64,000 nt of DNA, taken from assembly GCF_003385955.1 (NCBI RefSeq), contig NZ_QRDW01000001.1:1160613-1224612 (forward strand). Direction: 5' to 3'. A program made the translations under genes and the position numbers. Within the stretch, counting starts at the first letter, position 1; each line of letters begins with the position of its first letter. The notes beneath the pieces are model-generated. The model was given only the letters and a program-made list of their open reading frames with translations, had not been told where the DNA came from and made no database searches. The stretch is from Aestuariispira insulae. GTDB lineage: Bacteria > Pseudomonadota > Alphaproteobacteria > UBA8366 > Aestuariispiraceae. Positions 61,301-64,000 of the stretch are shown here, piece by piece.

Positions 61301-64000
61301 GCTCAACCCGTCCAGTTCCGCCGAGGTCAGAGTCCAACTGCCATCCGGGTTTTCCGTGCCATTCGAGAGAGTCACGCCATCCGGCAGATCGGAAACGGTG
61401 ATGGTCAGGCTCTCCGACCCATCGGTGTCAGTGAGCGCTGCCGTGATATTCAGCGGATAATCCGTGCTGCCATCATCCTGCATTGGTGTCGCGGTCACAC
61501 TTTCGATCGCGAAATCGCTGGCCTGATAACCGGTGGATCCGTCCGAGAAACTGTCTCCTGCTTTGATGACCAACTGGTCAAAACCCAATCCGTCATCAGC
61601 ACTGACATCAACGGTCGCGCTGGCGCCGCTGCCGCCCTCGAAGGAGCCGCTGCCCACCAGTTGCCCGTCACGATAGAGGAGATATTCCCCTGTTTCATCC
61701 GCGCCCCAGCCATTTTCATTCTCATAAAGATAGGAGATATCGACCGAAGCTTCGGACATGGTGTCTTCAAAGCTGACTGTCAGGGTCTCGGAAACATCAT
61801 GCTGGTTGCTGTAGCCGATCTGGCCGGAGGGACCACTGTTTGCACCATTGGCCCCAAAGCCATTGCCATAGCTGCTAACGTTATCCGACTCGCTGTCACT
61901 CAGGCTGCCGTCACTATTGATGACCTGGGCGGTCACGGAATAACCGCGATCGGTATCGTCAAAATTATGTTTGGTGATGGTGACCGGATCACCGGCCTCA
62001 CCACCGGACTGGCCCGCCCCCAGGCTGACCGTCAGGTCCGGGGTATCCGCCACACCACTGACCGCAATGACACCACTGGCGGCAACGCTTTCCTCGCCGT
62101 CACTGACATCATAGGTCAGGTTGATGGTGCCGCTGAAATCATCCGCCGGTTCGAAGGTCCATGTGCCATCACCATTGCTGGTCAGCGTACCGCCATCAGC
62201 CGCCAGATTCTCAACCGACAAGGCGTCATTGTCCGACGCATTGGCCAGAAGCTGGGCCTCCGTGATGGTGATCGCGCCATCCTCGGCCATGGAAAATTCG
62301 GTGGGGCCGCTCACCACCGGCGCTTCGTTGGTGCCATTGATAGTGATGGTTACGGTCTCTTCCGTGCCGTCGGCACTGAGAACGGTGAAGCTGTCTGTCA
62401 GGCTCTCACCATCACCAAGCCCTGCAACATCGCCATTAGCCGAATCCACCTGATAGGTCCAGGCACCGTTCGCATCCACCGTGAAGCTGCCGTAGCTGCC
62501 GGCAGTATCGGTCTGGGCAACAAAGAAGGCCTCGCCATCATCCACATCGCTGACGGTCAGTTGGCCATCAACCGAGCCACCCTCACCTTGTTCAATATCA
62601 GTGTCGACGTTGGCATCGTCGAAATCATTATCGCCACCGCCATAAAGGTCTTCAAACCCAATGGTACCGTCTTCATCCACCTGAACATGCACGATACCGT
62701 CAGGGTTCAGATCTGCCGAGCCGGAGAAATAGGCCGGGCTGTCCTGGCCATTCAGCGCCTCGCCATCCGCATAAGCAACCCAATTACCGTCCTCGTCCTG
62801 GGCAAAGGTAACTTCCGTGCCATTTTCCAGATCCGGGTTTTTCGTCCCACCATTGGGGATCAGGAAATAGACGATATTGCTCGCATCAACACCTTCCAGC
62901 GGTATCTCAACCGAACTGCCATTCCCAACTTCATGCAAATTCGACCAGACCACTTCACCACTGGTCGGATTGCCGTTTTCATCCAGGATCGCATAGCCCA
63001 TGGAATTGGAGTATCCGGCCGAGCCCCCACCATAGGTCATGGTCAGCACATCATCGCCACCGGCAGAGACCGTGCCCGAATTGTCACCGCCAATCACAGC
63101 CGCATCATTGGTACCGGTAATATCAACCGTGATATCCTGTGTGGTGCCGTCGCTAGCCGTCAGGGTGATCGTATCCGTGACCTGATCGCCTTCATTCAGA
63201 TTCTGAACGGCGGCCTGATCCAGGGTATAAGTCCAATTGCCGTCAGTATCCAGAGACAACGAGCCATAAGCACCATCCACCTCGGTGGCCTCAAAGACCG
63301 GATTGTCGCCGGCATCGGCATCGCTGATCGCAATGGTGCCGGTGGCGGTGGCCACATCGCCTTCATCGCCTTCCGTCACCGCGCCGGTGAAGCTGCCCGA
63401 CAGTTCGGGCGCATCGTCGGTGCCGTTGATAGTGATGGTCACGGTTTCTTCCGTGCCGTCACCGGTCAGAACCGTGAAGCTTTCGGTCAGGCTGTCGCCT
63501 GCGCCCAATGCCTGAACATCTGTGGCGTCATTAGCCAGGTCATAGGACCAGTTGCCATCCGCATCGATCGAGAAGGAACCATAGGAACCCGCCGTATCAC
63601 TCTGCGCCTGGAAGCCGCTTTCACCCGCATCCGCATCGGTCGCGGTCAGCGAACCGCTGGCGGTCAGGGTGGTGTCCTCGGTCACAGCACCACTGTCATC
63701 ACCGGAAATTTCCGGCGCATCATCGGTGCCGTTGATGGTGATGGTCACGGTTTCTTCCGTGCCGTCGCCGGTCAGGACCGTGAAGCTTTCGGTCAGGCTG
63801 TCGCCTGCGCCAAGCGCCTGAACATCAGTGGCATCATTTGCCAGGTCATAAGACCAGTTGCCATCCGCATCGATGGAGAAGGAACCATAGGAACCCGCCG
63901 TATCGCTCTGCGCCTGGAAGCCGCTTTCGCCCGCATCCGCATCGGTCGCGGTCAGGCTGCCGCTGGCGGTCAGGGTGGTATCCTCGGTCACGGCACCACT
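58352..64000 (-). CDS. Giant VCBS/cadherin/RTX repeat surface protein, C-terminal 1882 residues
   Basis: The frame is open to base 64000, so the N-terminus lies outside the window. From the edge inward: two identical VCBS domains (102-residue period), a third divergent VCBS domain, a DUF4114-like domain split by a VCBS unit (EDLYGGGDNDFDD), cadherin-like tandem domains, a lectin-like block (about 61.5-62 kb), two further Ig/cadherin-like units with a small GGxGxD patch (60.7-60.8 kb), a main RTX nonapeptide block (59.9-60.4 kb), a second short RTX block (58.8-58.96 kb) and an acidic C-terminus. Very acidic, almost no cysteine. Such proteins are exported by type I systems and bind calcium; likely biofilm adhesin. 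No T1SS genes are in view. Confidence 0.93.
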   Translation of the reverse strand, partial: SGAVTEDTTLTASGSLTATDADAGESGFQAQSDTAGSYGSFSIDADGNWSYDLANDATDVQALGAGDSLTESFTVLTGDGTEETVTITINGTDDAPEISGDDSGAVTEDTTLTASGSLTATDADAGESGFQAQSDTAGSYGSFSIDADGNWSYDLANDATDVQALGAGDSLTESFTVLTGDGTEETVTITINGTDDAPELSGSFTGAVTEGDEGDVATATGTIAISDADAGDNPVFEATEVDGAYGSLSLDTDGNWTYTLDQAAVQNLNEGDQVTDTITLTASDGTTQDITVDITGTNDAAVIGGDNSGTVSAGGDDVLTMTYGGGSAGYSNSMGYAILDENGNPTSGEVVWSNLHEVGNGSSVEIPLEGVDASNIVYFLIPNGGTKNPDLENGTEVTFAQDEDGNWVAYADGEALNGQDSPAYFSGSADLNPDGIVHVQVDEDGTIGFEDLYGGGDNDFDDANVDTDIEQGEGGSVDGQLTVSDVDDGEAFFVAQTDTAGSYGSFTVDANGAWTYQVDSANGDVAGLGDGESLTDSFTVLSADGTEETVTITINGTNEAPVVSGPTEFSMAEDGAITITEAQLLANASDNDALSVENLAADGGTLTSNGDGTWTFEPADDFSGTINLTYDVSDGEESVAASGVIAVSGVADTPDLTVSLGAGQSGGEAGDPVTITKHNFDDTDRGYSVTAQVINSDGSLSDSESDNVSSYGNGFGANGANSGPSGQIGYSNQHDVSETLTVSFEDTMSEASVDISYLYENENGWGADETGEYLLYRDGQLVGSGSFEGGSGASATVDVSADDGLGFDQLVIKAGDSFSDGSTGYQASDFAIESVTATPMQDDGSTDYPLNITAALTDTDGSESLTITVSDLPDGVTLSNGTENPDGSWTLTSAELDGLSIHVPADVTTDFGLTVTATSSEDGTSASIDASITIPGNEAPNTGPEAEDVDLGSMVEDGSFAISAEMLLANSTDADGDDLSVTGVSVDPQYGSISEDGEGGWIFTPAEDLSSLDVPISFTVSDGEASDNATAVIDVTPDADGVSLTVDADVTATPTQSADVDVNGTEYDDFIRTSWEDDTVAAGAGDDVVYTSSGDDVVYGDDAVATGGPVSAALNIQAALGDQDGSESATIVISGLPEGASLNAGEDLGNGSWSLTSGDLDGLTVTAPEGTESFELTVSASSTDTLGNLSDTSAESEATITVNIDASDSGENDGDGDDWIRMNSGDDIAYGGGGDDYLRGDSGSDTLFGGSGDDNLRGDSQEDYLDGGTGNDTIYAGSDDDIVLGGAGDDIIDGDSGDDLLVGGTGEDIIDGDSGHDVIYAGEESTDQSGDVEKDIIYGDHGEDDIYIGGGGDTVDAGSGHDDIIMTVADAVDGTEIDGGSGTDMLRIDLSSSIDNLDAVIAELYDIQSGLSKHNNDFEIETLGIDAENVEELEIYVDGELHEFAPVVEGDDAVNAESDALDDGLVIFNNFSLADMDSEELMMAVIEINDGYREGDGLNVPQDVLDAAGVEIESEGKVEGTNTFRLVLSGDASLAQYAAIIGAIVLVNDGTSLGDGTRTITAQVTDTGGNLSNVHSVNVAVELPTSDQSLVSTADDQADLVYLSQADGDGVTVTDVQDEELTRDTDMWAVESGGESGVLGEDDLGEDFNSVDAGAGQDWAIMDGDADAELNLGGDVLANFEHAIGGDGDDVLTGNEEANILAGGEGDDTLIASGGNDLMFGGDGDDTFIMKAEDLNSEEWGSSQEYDREVAEALAEAGAFDPGETSLSDFQKSGLDGGDGIDTLRVISEGGDPVSLDHDSLSAVHNVEILDLSGVEGDVNASLTLEDVVSMTDDGNSLTILHDENAVINVNGQDISSPDTYNFNFDGKDIEIKVESVEPPTS
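59890..60370 (-). repeat. RTX calcium-binding nonapeptide block
   Basis: About 17 GGxGxDxLx-type units (GGGGDDYLRGDSGSDTLFGG and onward), with aspartate-rich variants GDSGDD and GDSGHD. These bind calcium and fold into a beta-roll after secretion. Confidence 0.9.
63400..64000 (-). repeat. Tandem VCBS repeats, 306-bp period
   Basis: Two copies offset by exactly 306 bases (102 codons). Over about 94 residues (TEDTTLTASG to NGTDDAPE) the protein is identical, while roughly 19 bases differ by eye, all silent. The array continues past the window edge. Confidence 0.9.

Noticed and set aside
1..64000. Genomic island, prophage or insertion sequence
   Set aside because: No integrase, transposase, terminal inverted repeats, tRNA-adjacent junction or composition shift was seen.

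Overview
The window looks like chromosomal DNA of a free-living, aerobic alphaproteobacterium. Pointers are a class I lysyl-tRNA synthetase, a DUF1491 protein, a ScsB-type thiol reductase, an ScfR/RamB-type regulator divergent from isocitrate lyase, and several membrane sensor kinases. Codon usage is GC-rich and even throughout. I see no rRNA, tRNA, transposase, integrase, phage block or CRISPR array. I would guess a Rhodospirillales- or Sneathiellales-like marine or soil heterotroph, but the genus cannot be read from this sequence.

Layout. 1-9.2 kb: the end of an AEC permease, a DinG-type helicase, two orphan PAS/HAMP histidine kinases around lysK, and a class IV aminotransferase. 9.4-13.2 kb: a DUF115/Maf-type protein translationally coupled to an AsnB-type amidotransferase. 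13.2-17.1 kb: DUF1491, YqgE, a ScsB-like membrane thiol reductase and a peroxiredoxin. 17.2-21.6 kb: a small exported Moco-fold protein overlapping a large hybrid kinase, then a SAM hydroxide adenosyltransferase. 21.6-25.8 kb: an acetate/glyoxylate module (ScfR-like regulator, aceA, a second PEP-mutase-fold lyase). 25.8-31.7 kb: Lrp and cysteine hydrolase, an ETHE1-like hydrolase, a Tag-like glycosylase, a CocE-type hydrolase and a phosphatase-fold hydrolase. 32-37.1 kb: a Dpp/Opp-type ABC operon whose two ATPases are fused. 37.2-46 kb: small metabolic genes, a membrane adenylate cyclase carrying a 2Fe-2S domain, and regulator-enzyme pairs (DHFR-like/TetR, GST/LysR). 46-49.5 kb: a lemA-DUF2207-membrane protein operon. 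49.6-49.85 kb: a probable unlabelled structured RNA. 50-54.5 kb: a periplasmic binding protein, an IorAB-type molybdenum hydroxylase and an AraC regulator. 54.7-64 kb: a PAS kinase, a membrane-anchored LuxR-type regulator, and the C-terminal 1.9 k residues of a giant VCBS/RTX surface protein that runs off the window.

Most interesting items: the predicted haem/2Fe-2S/cyclase fusion (38.2-39.9 kb); the promoter-terminator-bounded structured RNA (49.63-49.85 kb); matched TGTAAA repeats at both ends of the scfR-aceA intergenic region; perfect palindromes at three regulated promoters, one of them doubled; the membrane-tethered LuxR protein beside a kinase and the adhesin; and VCBS repeats identical in protein but recoded in DNA.
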